A stretch of 33,889 nucleotides of DNA from Calothrix sp. MO_167.B12 (GCA_030066045.1 JASJCJ010000089.1:1-33889); one strand, 5' to 3'. Positions 23,266 to 30,758 are shown, counted from the first letter of the stretch. Numbers and translations: made by a program. Notes: generated from the letters alone by a model not told the origin.

Positions 23266-23356
23266 AAGTAAATTTACAATAAAGTTACTATTAAATTACT
23301 GTAATAGGCTTGTGTTCTACATAAATTAATCTTAAAGATGTTTTCCAAAATTGGAA
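23266..23356. promoter_or_regulatory. divergent promoter region, SirB1-type gene and histidine kinase
   Basis: Both genes must be transcribed outward from this AT-rich 91-bp interval. I cannot assign a specific -10 or -35 box with confidence. Confidence 0.4.
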
Positions 23357-24910
23357 ATGAAATTTTTACAACTTAGCCACCAAATATTATCGCCACCAAA
23401 GCAGGAGCAAACTCCTCAAGAGTTATCTCCATTTAAAAAAGGGTTTTTTTGGGCAGCGCGGACACGTATTCTCCTTTGGTATGTGGCGATTATCATCTTT
23501 ATTTTTATGGTATCCATGCCTGTATTCCGCCATCTGCTATATCAACGGGTCGATGCCAGAGTGCGTAGGCAGCTGATCAAGAAAATGTTCGCATTTAATA
23601 AAATGATTGGTAATCCCATTGCTTCTCAAGCACCAGATCAAGAAATCGCCAATTTGGTGAATCAGGTAGAGGGTCGATCTAAGCCTCCATCCTCCACAGA
23701 AGAACTGAAACAGTTTTTCAATGAATTTTTAAAACAACAAATCATCGAAGATGATAGTTTTTTGCTGACGTTTGTGAATGGAAAATTCTTTAAATCTAGT
23801 CCCACAGCTAGACCCCCAGAATTCCAGGAAGATACGGAGCTAATGCGACAATGGGCTGCAAAAACTCGTTCCACTGAAAGAAAATTGGAGATTCCCCAAA
23901 GTAATCTGGGGGGAATGATTTACAAAACCCAAATTGTGAAAGTGAACGGTAGGGTATTGGGAGTATTTGTGGTGGCTCACACTACAGCTGGAGAACGGGA
24001 AGAAGCCCTAGAAGCTATCCAAACAATTGTTCATGTCAGTGGTGGAGTTTTAGTTTTAGCTGTGATACTGGTTTGGGTAGGCTCTGGACGAGTACTTGCT
24101 CCATTGCGCGTGCTGAGTACAACCACACGCTCTATTAGTGAATCTGATTTAAGTAAACGTATACCAGTGCGGGGAAGTGGTGAAATAGCGGAGTTGGCTA
24201 CTACCTTTAATGAAATGATGAATCGGCTGCAATTAGCCTTTCGCACTCAAAGAAAATTTATTAATGATGCCGGACACGAACTCCGTACTCCCATCACTAT
24301 TATCCGGGGACATTTGGAACTCATGGGAGATGATCCCCAAGAACGAGAGGAAACTATAACCCTAGTTCTGGATGAATTAGACCGGATGAATAGATTTGTG
24401 GAGGATTTAATCCTGTTAGCTAAAGCAGAACGACCAGACTTTTTACAATTGGAAACAGTGGATTTAACTACCATCACAGAAGAGTTGTTTACTAAAGCTC
24501 GAGCCTTAGCCGATCGCCAGTGGTGTTTAGATGCGATCGCCCAAGGTAAGATGGTGGTAGATCGTCAACGGCTAACCCAAGCTGTGATGAATTTGGCACA
24601 AAATGCCACCCAGCATACCCAAACCGAAGATACTATCGCCATTGGTAGCTTGATCGATAACAATCTAGTTCATTTTTGGGTCAGGGATACAGGGTCAGGC
24701 ATTGCAGAAAGCGATCACATAAAAATTTTTGAACGTTTTGCACGGGCTGCTAATAGTCGTCGTCGTTCTGACGGTGCTGGTTTGGGATTATCAATCGTTA
24801 AGGCAATTGCTGAAGCCCATGACGGTGGTGTTAAGCTCCAAAGTACATTGGGTGAAGGGTCAATATTTACCATAGTCTTGCCTTGGGAAACCAGTCACTT
24901 GAATAATTGA
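23357..24910 (+). CDS. membrane sensor histidine kinase (HAMP-HisKA-HATPase)
   Basis: From ATG 23357 the protein is 517 residues. A first membrane helix (about 38-57) and a second (about 228-244) enclose an extracytoplasmic sensor region of roughly 170 residues. A HAMP linker follows (about 245-298; RVLAPLRVLSTTTRSISESD). The phosphoacceptor is His307 in FINDAGHELRTP. The ATP-binding domain has an N box (MNLAQNATQHT) and the G1 and G2 boxes DTGSGIAESD and GAGLGLSIVKAIAEAHDG. TTG 23351 is an alternative start two codons earlier. The OmpR-type regulator at 25309 follows on the same strand and is the likely partner, separated by 398 bp of repeat DNA. The signal is unknown. Confidence 0.93.
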   Translation: MKFLQLSHQILSPPKQEQTPQELSPFKKGFFWAARTRILLWYVAIIIFIFMVSMPVFRHLLYQRVDARVRRQLIKKMFAFNKMIGNPIASQAPDQEIANLVNQVEGRSKPPSSTEELKQFFNEFLKQQIIEDDSFLLTFVNGKFFKSSPTARPPEFQEDTELMRQWAAKTRSTERKLEIPQSNLGGMIYKTQIVKVNGRVLGVFVVAHTTAGEREEALEAIQTIVHVSGGVLVLAVILVWVGSGRVLAPLRVLSTTTRSISESDLSKRIPVRGSGEIAELATTFNEMMNRLQLAFRTQRKFINDAGHELRTPITIIRGHLELMGDDPQEREETITLVLDELDRMNRFVEDLILLAKAERPDFLQLETVDLTTITEELFTKARALADRQWCLDAIAQGKMVVDRQRLTQAVMNLAQNATQHTQTEDTIAIGSLIDNNLVHFWVRDTGSGIAESDHIKIFERFARAANSRRRSDGAGLGLSIVKAIAEAHDGGVKLQSTLGEGSIFTIVLPWETSHLNN

Positions 24911-25029
24911 GAAGATAAGGGAAGGAGTAGGGGCGGGGAAACCCCGCCCGGAGTGAAGGAGGGAAAGAGGGAAGGAACATTGAGGATAAATTCATCGAAG
25001 AAGACGCACCAGACACACCAGACGCACCA

Positions 25030-25204
25030 GACGCACCAGACGCGGAGCGTTGTCAGTGTCTCCGGACTCGCGTGGTGGAATGGACGTTCCAAGGGTTTGA
25101 GACCCCGACTGAATCAGAAGATTCAGTCGCTCGTGTTCAGGAGGAGTCACAATCTCTTTCTGAACACTGTCTCCGTGTCCCCCACTCCCCGCGTCTGGTG
25201 CGTC
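25030..25204 (+). repeat. 175-bp inverted-repeat element with internal hairpins
   Basis: Perfect 16-bp terminal arms, GACGCACCAGACGCGG (25030-25045) and its complement (25189-25204), enclose a chain of hairpins. These are TGGAA/TTCCA (25076-25091), GGG/CCC (25093-25105), GACTGAATC/GATTCAGTC with loop AGAA (25107-25128), and a 12-bp stem (25135-25146 with 25154-25165) in which two pairs are G-U as plus-strand RNA. CAGTG/CACTG may close the set. The pairing favours a folded plus-strand RNA, possibly a relic of a transposon end. Confidence 0.75.
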
Positions 25205-25226
25205 CTTGAAAAATAGGTGTTTTAGT

Positions 25227-25298
25227 CCCTCACTCCCTCACTCCATCACTCCATCACTCCCTCACTCCCTCACTCCATCACTCCCTCACTCCATCACT
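25227..25298 (+). repeat. octamer array (CCCTCACT/CCATCACT)9 before a start codon
   Basis: Nine units are in perfect register, four of them CCATCACT, identical to unit A of the array at 1833. Only CTAAAATCCA separates the array from the ATG of the regulator, so no Shine-Dalgarno sequence is present. Confidence 0.95.
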
Positions 25299-25308
25299 CT
25301 AAAATCCA

Positions 25309-25977
25309 ATGACTCAGATTTTAATTGCAGAAGATGAACCCCGCATAGCCTCCTTTGTTGCCAAGGGACTGCAAGCAAATGGATTTACTCCCACAATTGC
25401 TGTAGATGCCCAGGAGACATTAAGCCTAGCTATTGGTAACGGTTTTGACCTGCTGATTCTTGATTTGGGGCTACCTGGTAAAGATGGCTTGGAGGTGTTG
25501 ACAGAAATTCGGGGACAGGGGGCAAATTTACCCGTGATTATACTCACCGCCCGTGATGATATTGATGATAAAGTCGCAGGGTTAGAAGGTGGTGCAGACG
25601 ATTACATGACCAAACCCTTCCGCTTTGAAGAACTATTGGCAAGGATAAAGCTAAGGTTGCGAAACTCTAATCTGGCTGCCAGTCAAGAGGAAATGATCCT
25701 CAAGGCTGGTAATGTGGTTTTAGACTTACGTAGCCGCAAAGCAACAATTGGCGATCGCATAATTGACTTACCCGTCCGTGAATTTACTTTAGCAGAAACT
25801 TTTTTTCGTCACCCAGGTCAAATTTTGAGCCGAGAACAACTACTAGATCGAGTTTGGGGCTATGATTACGATCCCGGCTCTAACATTGTGGATGTCTATG
25901 TGGGTTATCTACGGAAAAAACTTGGTAGCAAATTAATTGAAACTGTTAGAGGTATGGGTTATCGTTTGCGCAGATGA
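25309..25977 (+). CDS. OmpR/PhoB-family response regulator
   Basis: The 222-residue protein has a receiver domain (1-120) with the acidic pair E8-D9, phosphoacceptor Asp52 (LILDLGLPGKDG), the conserved Thr in ILTARD and the Lys in MTKPF. A winged-helix DNA-binding domain follows (about 128-222; LPVREFTLAETFFRHPGQIL, SNIVDVYVGYLRKKLG, TVRGMGYRLRR). It is complete by length and motif. It lies downstream of the membrane histidine kinase and is probably its partner, acting as a transcription factor. The start is fixed by homology (MTQILIAEDE), although no ribosome-binding site precedes it. Translation may be leaderless-like or S1-dependent. Confidence 0.94.
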   Translation: MTQILIAEDEPRIASFVAKGLQANGFTPTIAVDAQETLSLAIGNGFDLLILDLGLPGKDGLEVLTEIRGQGANLPVIILTARDDIDDKVAGLEGGADDYMTKPFRFEELLARIKLRLRNSNLAASQEEMILKAGNVVLDLRSRKATIGDRIIDLPVREFTLAETFFRHPGQILSREQLLDRVWGYDYDPGSNIVDVYVGYLRKKLGSKLIETVRGMGYRLRR

Positions 25978-26631
25978 AAAAATTCTCATCTTATTTCCAC
26001 AACATTATTGCTAAGGTAAACATAATTATTTGTTATCACAATAAACTCAACTTTATTCGGGAGAGGGAATAGGGAATAGGGAATAGGGAACAGGCAACAG
26101 GCAACAGGCAACAGTGAAGATTGTTGTCCAAAGGCTTGATTGGTTGCCGAGGGTGTTTACTCTTCCAAGAGCCTGGGTTTGAGTCCCCCACCACAATGAA
26201 TAGGGTGTAGGGGATAGGGACTGTTTTCAAACTCATTCGTAGGTTGGGTAGAACGGAGTGAAACCCAACAAATCGACGAAGAATGTTGGGTTTCGTCCCT
26301 CAAACGCCACTGACTATAACGGAGGGAACCTCCCTTCGGGTTCAACACTTTGCTTATGCCGGGGAACCCGTCCACCGCAAGTGTTTCACCGCAACGGAGT
26401 GGCTCCCCAACCTACAATTTAGGTTAATGTGAGGTTTGAAAACACGCCCTAGGGCTTGGTCATCCGGTGTCCCCTGTTGCCTTGAATCTACTACAACAGC
26501 AATAATGCGGTGAAAAAATCTACGCCGCGTTATCCCTCCTCTAGAGAAAAAAATATGCCAGTTGCGTAAGTCTTAATCTAAATATTTTTGTAATTTTTTA
26601 ATACTTAAATTAAACCGAGAAAATACATCAC
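25978..26631. repeat. intergenic region with heptamers and an interrupted palindrome
   Basis: No gene is supported. It contains a heptamer array that changes from GGGAATA to GGCAACA units (26068-26110), a tRNA-like segment near 26140-26190 that does not fold properly, a GTAGGTTGGGT palindrome opened by about 105 bp of other DNA (26239-26415), and an AATATGCCAGTTGCGTAAGT end fragment (26552-26571). The latter recurs at 27469. About 26580-26631 is AT-rich and should contain the promoter of the next gene. Confidence 0.8.
26239..26415. repeat. GTAGGTTGGGT palindrome with an internal insertion
   Basis: The left part (GTAGGTTGGGTAGAACGGAG to about 26300) and the right end CCAACCTAC (26407-26415) belong to the usual palindrome. 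About 105 bp between them includes GGAGGGAACCTCCC and GGGGAACCCG stem-loops and ends in TGGCTCCCC. A similar CGGGAAACCCG...TGGCTCCCC segment occurs near 3805-3837. Confidence 0.75.
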
Positions 26632-26997
26632 ATGACACAAATTTTAATAGTTGAAGATGAAAGACGGCTGGCTAGCTTTGTAGATAAAGGATTGCGACGA
26701 CATGGCTTTGAGACTCAAATAGCTGAAGATGGGGAGCTAGCTATAGCTAAAGTAGCAAGTAGTAAATTTGACTTACTACTGTTAGATTTAGGTCTACCAG
26801 AGAAAGATGGTTTGACAGTTCTCAAAGAACTACGAGAGCAAGGAAAAACTTTTCCGATTATTGTGATGACTGCTCGTACAGATGATAAGGATAGAAAAGT
26901 GGCTATGGCATTTGGAGCCAATGACTACATGACTAAACCCTTTCGATTTCAAGAGCTATTAGAGCGGATAAATACTCATATAGGGTCTGCTGAATAA
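26632..26997 (+). CDS. stand-alone receiver-domain response regulator (CheY-like)
   Basis: The 121-residue protein is a single receiver domain with E8-D9, Asp52 in LLLDLGLPEKDG, the conserved Thr in VMTARTDD and the Lys in MTKPF. It is clearly related to the receiver of the neighbouring OmpR-type regulator: MTQILI.EDE.R.ASFV, LDLGLP.KDGL and YMTKPFRF.ELL are shared. It has no output domain, and its stop codon is followed by a hairpin and not by winged-helix coding. It may be a tandem duplicate that lost its DNA-binding part and could compete for or buffer phosphate from the same histidine kinase. That is inference. Confidence 0.92.
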   Translation: MTQILIVEDERRLASFVDKGLRRHGFETQIAEDGELAIAKVASSKFDLLLLDLGLPEKDGLTVLKELREQGKTFPIIVMTARTDDKDRKVAMAFGANDYMTKPFRFQELLERINTHIGSAE

Positions 26998-27002
26998 ATG
27001 TA

Positions 27003-27025
27003 AAACTCTTATAAATCAAGAGTTT
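27003..27025 (+). terminator. stem-loop after the receiver-only regulator
   Basis: AAACTCTT (27003-27010) and AAGAGTTT (27018-27025) form a perfect 8-bp stem with a 7-nt loop, 6 bp after the stop codon. No long T run follows. It could serve as a weak or bidirectional terminator, since a small reverse-strand frame ends at the same place. Confidence 0.5.
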
Positions 27026-27264
27026 CAGGCTATTTCTAAAGTAAAAAGTGCAATTCCCTTAGGGGTATGAGGCTTAAAAAACTTGCATTGATAATTAGAA
27101 ATATTTACATCAATGGTGGGAAGATGTTTGTCTCTAGTGGTAGTTTTATTCAAGGTTGAAAAGTTACTCTGTTGTTTTTGGGCGTAAACTTTTTGTTGTA
27201 TGAGAAATGTGGATGAAAAAACTTGCAAACCGATAGGTAAAGTCTTCCAACAAATATTTTGCAT
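27025..27264 (-). CDS. hypothetical small protein
   Basis: A 79-residue reading frame converges on the receiver gene and ends at the stem-loop between them. It has no recognised domain. The N-terminal part (LPIGLQVFSSTFLIQQKVYA) is mildly hydrophobic and could be a weak signal or anchor, and the rest is Lys/Thr/Asn-rich. It is supported only by an open frame, an ATG start and position outside the repeats. It may be a remnant or a chance frame. Confidence 0.25.
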   Translation of the reverse strand: MQNICWKTLPIGLQVFSSTFLIQQKVYAQKQQSNFSTLNKTTTRDKHLPTIDVNISNYQCKFFKPHTPKGIALFTLEIA

Positions 27265-27368
27265 GGAGATTTTTCACTGCTGATATCATCACGGTTTTAG
27301 TTAGTAAACGAACCCGAAAAACTCCAACAAATGGCTATTTATGAATAGAAATATATAGTAATTATTCA

Positions 27369-27490
27369 GGACTTACGCAGGTGTCACAATCGACGGTTGG
27401 TGCGTGACGCTATAAGTCTCATTGCTATGTTCAAACATTTTCGCAGCGTCACACACCCTACAGAAAAAATATGCCAGTTACGTAAGTCCT
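27369..27490. repeat. palindromic dispersed element with AGGACTTACG ends
   Basis: The terminal arms AGGACTTACGCA and TACGTAAGTCCT match in 11 of 12 positions. The inside contains GCGTGACGC/GCGTCAC and CACACACCCTACAG. An isolated end of the same kind is seen at 26552-26571, and a GTAGGGTGTGTTATGACGC relative lies near 3715. No transposase gene is inside, so it would be non-autonomous. Confidence 0.8.
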
Positions 27491-27780
27491 ATTATTTTTT
27501 TATAAATTCTAAATTCTCAATTCTAAATTCGTAACACACCCTACAAGGGTAAAACTATTGATGTATACAAAATACTACGTATATAGAACTTTGATGGTGA
27601 GAATATTCTCATTAAATTTTCATAAACTTCTCATAAGAAATAGTAATTATATCCATATAGGAAACACAATTGTTTGCTGTTTCTCACACCAGTAATTTTG
27701 TAGGGGGTTTAAAGAATCAATCATTAACCGTAGTGACTAGCAATAAATAATTGGTATACACATATCTTGCACCTTCTCAA

Positions 27781-27848
27781 CCGGATGACACGGGGACGCG
27801 GGGACACACCGGACGCGGAGCGCTCTGTGTCCGGTGCCCCGTGTCCGG
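27781..27848. repeat. GC-rich cruciform
   Basis: GACACGGGG (27787-27795) pairs with CCCCGTGTC (27837-27845), and inside it CACCGGAC (27807-27814) pairs with GTCCGGTG (27829-27836). Its centre GGACGCGGAGCG resembles the start of the 175-bp element at 25030. It directly truncates a family-3 fragment. Confidence 0.8.
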
Positions 27849-28011
27849 GGCGGTAAGCCCCAAGGGTCCTCCTCCCCCATCAAAATCTGCGATTTGATGG
27901 CTCCCGATTGGTGGGCACCTCAAGCCCCCACCACATCGGTGGAGGAGTGCGTCTCCCCCTCTCCGCGTCTCCGCGTCTCTTCTTGACCTCTTTCCTCGAT
28001 CAAGAACTTGG

Positions 28012-28392
28012 CTATTTATTTCTCCATGGCAATGAGCTGGCAAGACGTTTTGGAGTTCTATCCGAATGAAAGATACCCCAATGTTGTTCAAAAGGTGGAT
28101 TATTTTTCCAAATTTGGTCGAAGCCTTCAAACCAGGTGAAGGAGACATCTGTTTTGGTGGCTAGATACAGATAATATTGTTCCTGGGATTTCTCAGACAA
28201 TCTATTTTGAGAATCCCCTGCCGTGGGGAGACCCACTTCTTTGAAGATCACAAAGCGATTGCTCCCACTCCGTCGTTTGATGTTTTTATATGCTTGTTTA
28301 GTCCACTCCACCGCAGCAATTGGTTCTAGTTTGCCGTGAAAGATAGGATGTGCATTTGGATATACCCAATCACCCAATTGAATCATGAGCGG
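28012..28392 (-). pseudogene. C-terminal remnant of a GH17 beta-1,3-glucanase-like protein
   Basis: About 125 residues match the end of family-17 glycoside hydrolases of the exo-beta-1,3-glucanase type. The stretches are LGDWVYPNAHPIFHGK, the nucleophile strand FKEVGLPTAGD, VSFTWFEGFDQIWK and EQHWGIFHSDRTPK. A full enzyme would be well over 250 residues, and the acid/base glutamate half is missing. The open frame continues upstream to 28440, but that part (PTPVKLCWVSLP) is translated from a GTAGGTTGGGT-type repeat (28391-28476). The gene has therefore lost its 5' part and promoter at the repeat border. The remnant keeps an uninterrupted frame, suggesting recent loss. The family match is good, and activity is unlikely. 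Confidence 0.75.
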
Positions 28393-28476
28393 TAGGGAAA
28401 CCCAACAAAGTTTTACTGGTGTTGGGTTACTCTGCTCCAAGCCGCTGTTGCGTCTACATTCTTCAACCCAACCTAC
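28391..28476. repeat. GTAGGTTGGGT-type repeat at the truncation point of the GH17 remnant
   Basis: GGTAGGGAAACCCAACA is followed by TGGTGTTGGGTT, then the CCGCTGTTGCGTCTACATTC module and AACCCAACCTAC. The same module sequence lies at 14498-14520. Coding homology to GH17 stops where this repeat begins. Confidence 0.8.
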
Positions 28477-28736
28477 ACTTAATGCATCATTTTAACCTTG
28501 CCATGCCACTACGTGTTTTTTAACAATCAAATAGTAATCCTATATCTTCAACTCATCCAAGTGGGTTTTCTTGAGTATGCGATCGCCCTACAATAAGTCA
28601 GTAACACCAAATGCAGACTCATCGCATCTTCACATCTAAAGTCGGAACGACTAGTAACTGAAAAGTTCACAAATGTACTAATGTAACTAGAATAACAAAG
28701 GAGATTAAACGCAAACACAGCTAGTGGGCATCAACT
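28477..28736. other. upstream region of the SLH-GHL10 gene
   Basis: This stretch is not repetitive and contains one HIP1-like GCGATCGC near 28580. A strong AAAGGAG (28697-28703) lies 33 nt before the ATG at 28737, too far for normal initiation there. A TAG at 28711-28713 blocks extension of the main frame. The purpose of that ribosome-binding site is unclear. Confidence 0.5.
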
Positions 28737-30758
28737 ATGGTATCTACTTCTACACCCTTCCCGGATGTAAAAAGCCACTGGGCGAGGAATTTTATCGCTG
28801 CTTTGGCAGAACGTCGTATCCTCAATGGGTATCCAGATCGCACTTTTCGCCCGGATCGCTCGGTTTCTCGGGCGGAGTTTGCGGCAATTGTAACGGCCAT
28901 ATTTACCCAGCCTACTCAGCGAAAATACGTATCATTCATAGATGTTCCTAGCACCCATTGGGCAGCAAAAGGCATTCAAAAGGCTTATGAAACAGGATTT
29001 CTGGTGGGTTATCCCGATCGCACTTTTCGCCCTAATAATAGAATTGCTAGGGGGGATGCTCTGGTAGCTCTGGTAAATGGTTTACAACTCACAGCAGAAG
29101 TGCCAGCAGATTTAGTGACAGCACTACCCCAAATTTACCGAGATGCCGCCAATATTCCCAACTATGCTAGAAATCAAGTGGCAGTTGCCACCCGTGCAGG
29201 GATGGTTACCAGTTATCCCCGGGTAAATATACTGAATCCCAAAGTAGCAGCAACCCGCGCAGACATTGCCGCAATTGTCTATCAAGCCATGCTCAAATTG
29301 GGAAAGGCGACGGCAAAAATTGCTTCAGATTACCTAGTTATCCCCCCAGAAAAGGGAGCTATTCTCAACACAGTGCAAGTTAGCCATCGGCGGGAGTTTC
29401 GGGGAGCATGGATAGCAAGCGTGTGGAATAGTGATTGGCCATCCAAAGCCGGACTTTCAGCTAACCAGCAAAAGGCTGAATTAGTCAATATTTTAAATAA
29501 ATTAAAAACCCTCAATTTTAATGCCGTCTTCTTACAGATTAGACCAGAAGGGGATGCCTTGTATGCTTCCCAATTAGAACCTTGGAGTTTTTGGTTATCC
29601 GGAACCCAGGGACAACCACCCAATCCTTATTATGACCCATTAGAGTTTGCGATCGCAGAATGTCATAAACGGAGTATGGAACTCCACGCTTGGTTTAACC
29701 CTTACCGTGCCCAAACTTCAGTAAAACGGGGAAAAAATGTCAATCCCCACATATCTGTTACTAATCCAGAAGTTGTTTATCGTTGGGGAAATCAGCTATG
29801 GATGGACCCAGGGGCAAAGGTAGTACAAGACAAGGCTTACAATGCAATCATAGATGTCCTCAAACGCTACGATGTGGATGGCATCCACCTAGATGATTAT
29901 TTTTACCCCTATCCCATTGCCGGAAAGTTTTTCCCCGATGATAAAACCTATGGTGCTTATCGTGACGGTGGCGGTACTCTTAGTTTGGCAGATTGGCGAC
30001 GGGAAAATGTGAACCAAATGGTGTTCCGTCTCTGTCAAGGGATTAAACAAGTCAAACCCTATGTAAAATTTGGCATTAGTCCCTTCGGGATTTACCGTCC
30101 CGGACAACCACCGGGAATTAGGGGATTGGATGCTTATAATGTGTTGTATGCCGATGCCAAAAAATGGATGGAACAGGGTTGGGTTGATTATATCGCCCCC
30201 CAACTTTATTGGCGCATTGACCAAACCGCACAAAGTTATCCTACCCTATTGAGGTGGTGGACAAGTATTAATCCCCAGCAGCGACATATATATGCTGGTA
30301 ATACCTTGGCACAATTGGATGGAAAATCTTGGAAAAGCAGCGAAATTGATAAACAAATTCGCATTAGTCGCAGCTTATTAGGGAACTTATCCTTAGGGAA
30401 TATTTTCTTTGACGTGGATTCTATTGTCGATAATCGTCAAGCGATCGCTGACAAGTTGAGATATACTCTATACAATCAACCTGCCCTAGTTCCTACTATG
30501 TCTTGGCGGGAAGCTGTGCAACCATCCCCACCGACTAATTTACAATTTAACAACCGTAAGTTGGGGTGGGATGAAGAGGTAGAAAATCCAGATATTCGTT
30601 GTTGGACTTTGTATCGGCAAGGTGGAGATACTTGGCAATTACAGCGAGTATTATCTAGGGGTACAAATTTTGCCACCGTTACCCCCGGTACTTATGCTGT
30701 ATGTAAAGTGGATAGGATGGCGAATGAAAGTTTAGGAAGAATTATTGCGGTAACTTGA
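28737..30758 (+). CDS. SLH-domain GHL10 glycoside hydrolase (DigH-like)
   Basis: The 673-residue protein has three S-layer homology motifs (about 7-50, 66-110 and 133-180; GYPDRTFRP occurs twice). A GHL10-type TIM-barrel hydrolase follows (PF02638, about 219-545). The latter contains REFRGAWIASVWNSDWPS, FLQIRPEGDALY, LHAWFNPYR, the acidic VDGIHLDDYFYP (D386/D387) and FGISPFG. E. coli DigH of this family cuts denuded peptidoglycan glycan strands. A C-terminal strand-rich tail of about 70 residues (PTNLQFNNRKLGWDEE) looks like a fibronectin-type module. No signal peptide precedes the first SLH motif at MVSTSTPFPDV, which is odd for a wall-associated protein. The true start might be further upstream or export may be unconventional. 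Confidence 0.9.
   Translation: MVSTSTPFPDVKSHWARNFIAALAERRILNGYPDRTFRPDRSVSRAEFAAIVTAIFTQPTQRKYVSFIDVPSTHWAAKGIQKAYETGFLVGYPDRTFRPNNRIARGDALVALVNGLQLTAEVPADLVTALPQIYRDAANIPNYARNQVAVATRAGMVTSYPRVNILNPKVAATRADIAAIVYQAMLKLGKATAKIASDYLVIPPEKGAILNTVQVSHRREFRGAWIASVWNSDWPSKAGLSANQQKAELVNILNKLKTLNFNAVFLQIRPEGDALYASQLEPWSFWLSGTQGQPPNPYYDPLEFAIAECHKRSMELHAWFNPYRAQTSVKRGKNVNPHISVTNPEVVYRWGNQLWMDPGAKVVQDKAYNAIIDVLKRYDVDGIHLDDYFYPYPIAGKFFPDDKTYGAYRDGGGTLSLADWRRENVNQMVFRLCQGIKQVKPYVKFGISPFGIYRPGQPPGIRGLDAYNVLYADAKKWMEQGWVDYIAPQLYWRIDQTAQSYPTLLRWWTSINPQQRHIYAGNTLAQLDGKSWKSSEIDKQIRISRSLLGNLSLGNIFFDVDSIVDNRQAIADKLRYTLYNQPALVPTMSWREAVQPSPPTNLQFNNRKLGWDEEVENPDIRCWTLYRQGGDTWQLQRVLSRGTNFATVTPGTYAVCKVDRMANESLGRIIAVT

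Larger units (their letters stand above)
24911..25308. repeat. repeat-filled gap between histidine kinase and response regulator
   Basis: It contains a GC-rich hairpin (24931-24949), three octamers (24950-24973), a nonamer run of ACCAGACGC type (about 25007-25043), a 175-bp inverted-repeat element (25030-25204), and nine octamers (25227-25298) ending 10 bp before the regulator start. A frame through 25050-25208 is open and reads protein-like around GFETPTESEDSVARV, but it has no start or recognisable family. Confidence 0.88.
27265..28011. repeat. intergenic region with a palindromic element and a GC-rich hairpin
   Basis: It holds an element with ends AGGACTTACGCA and TACGTAAGTCCT (about 27369-27490), heptamer units of ATTCTAA type (about 27505-27532), an end fragment of the family-3 element (27759-27780) and a GC-rich cruciform (27781-27848). 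A purine-poor stretch with CATCAAA/TTTGATG and CCACC/GGTGG stem-loops follows (27880-27935). About 27540-27755 shows nothing I can name. Long frames across 27777-28010 run through repeat DNA, and I do not call them genes. Confidence 0.75.

Noticed and set aside
24953-25216. 87-residue forward frame between histidine kinase and regulator
   Set aside because: Its N-terminal half is repeat-derived (THQTHQTHQT), and it crosses the inverted-repeat element. No family resemblance is seen in that frame.
26119-26195. tRNA-like segment with a GGGTTTGAGTCCCCCACCA tail and CTTCCAA loop
   Set aside because: The anticodon and acceptor stems do not pair, and TTTGAGT is not a normal T-loop. At best it is a relic, and it shares sequence with the non-tRNA hairpin site at 25087.
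27777-28148. 123-residue reverse frame overlapping the GH17 remnant
   Set aside because: It runs through the GC-rich cruciform and stem-loops, is antisense or frame-shifted to the glucanase homology, and has low-complexity composition.
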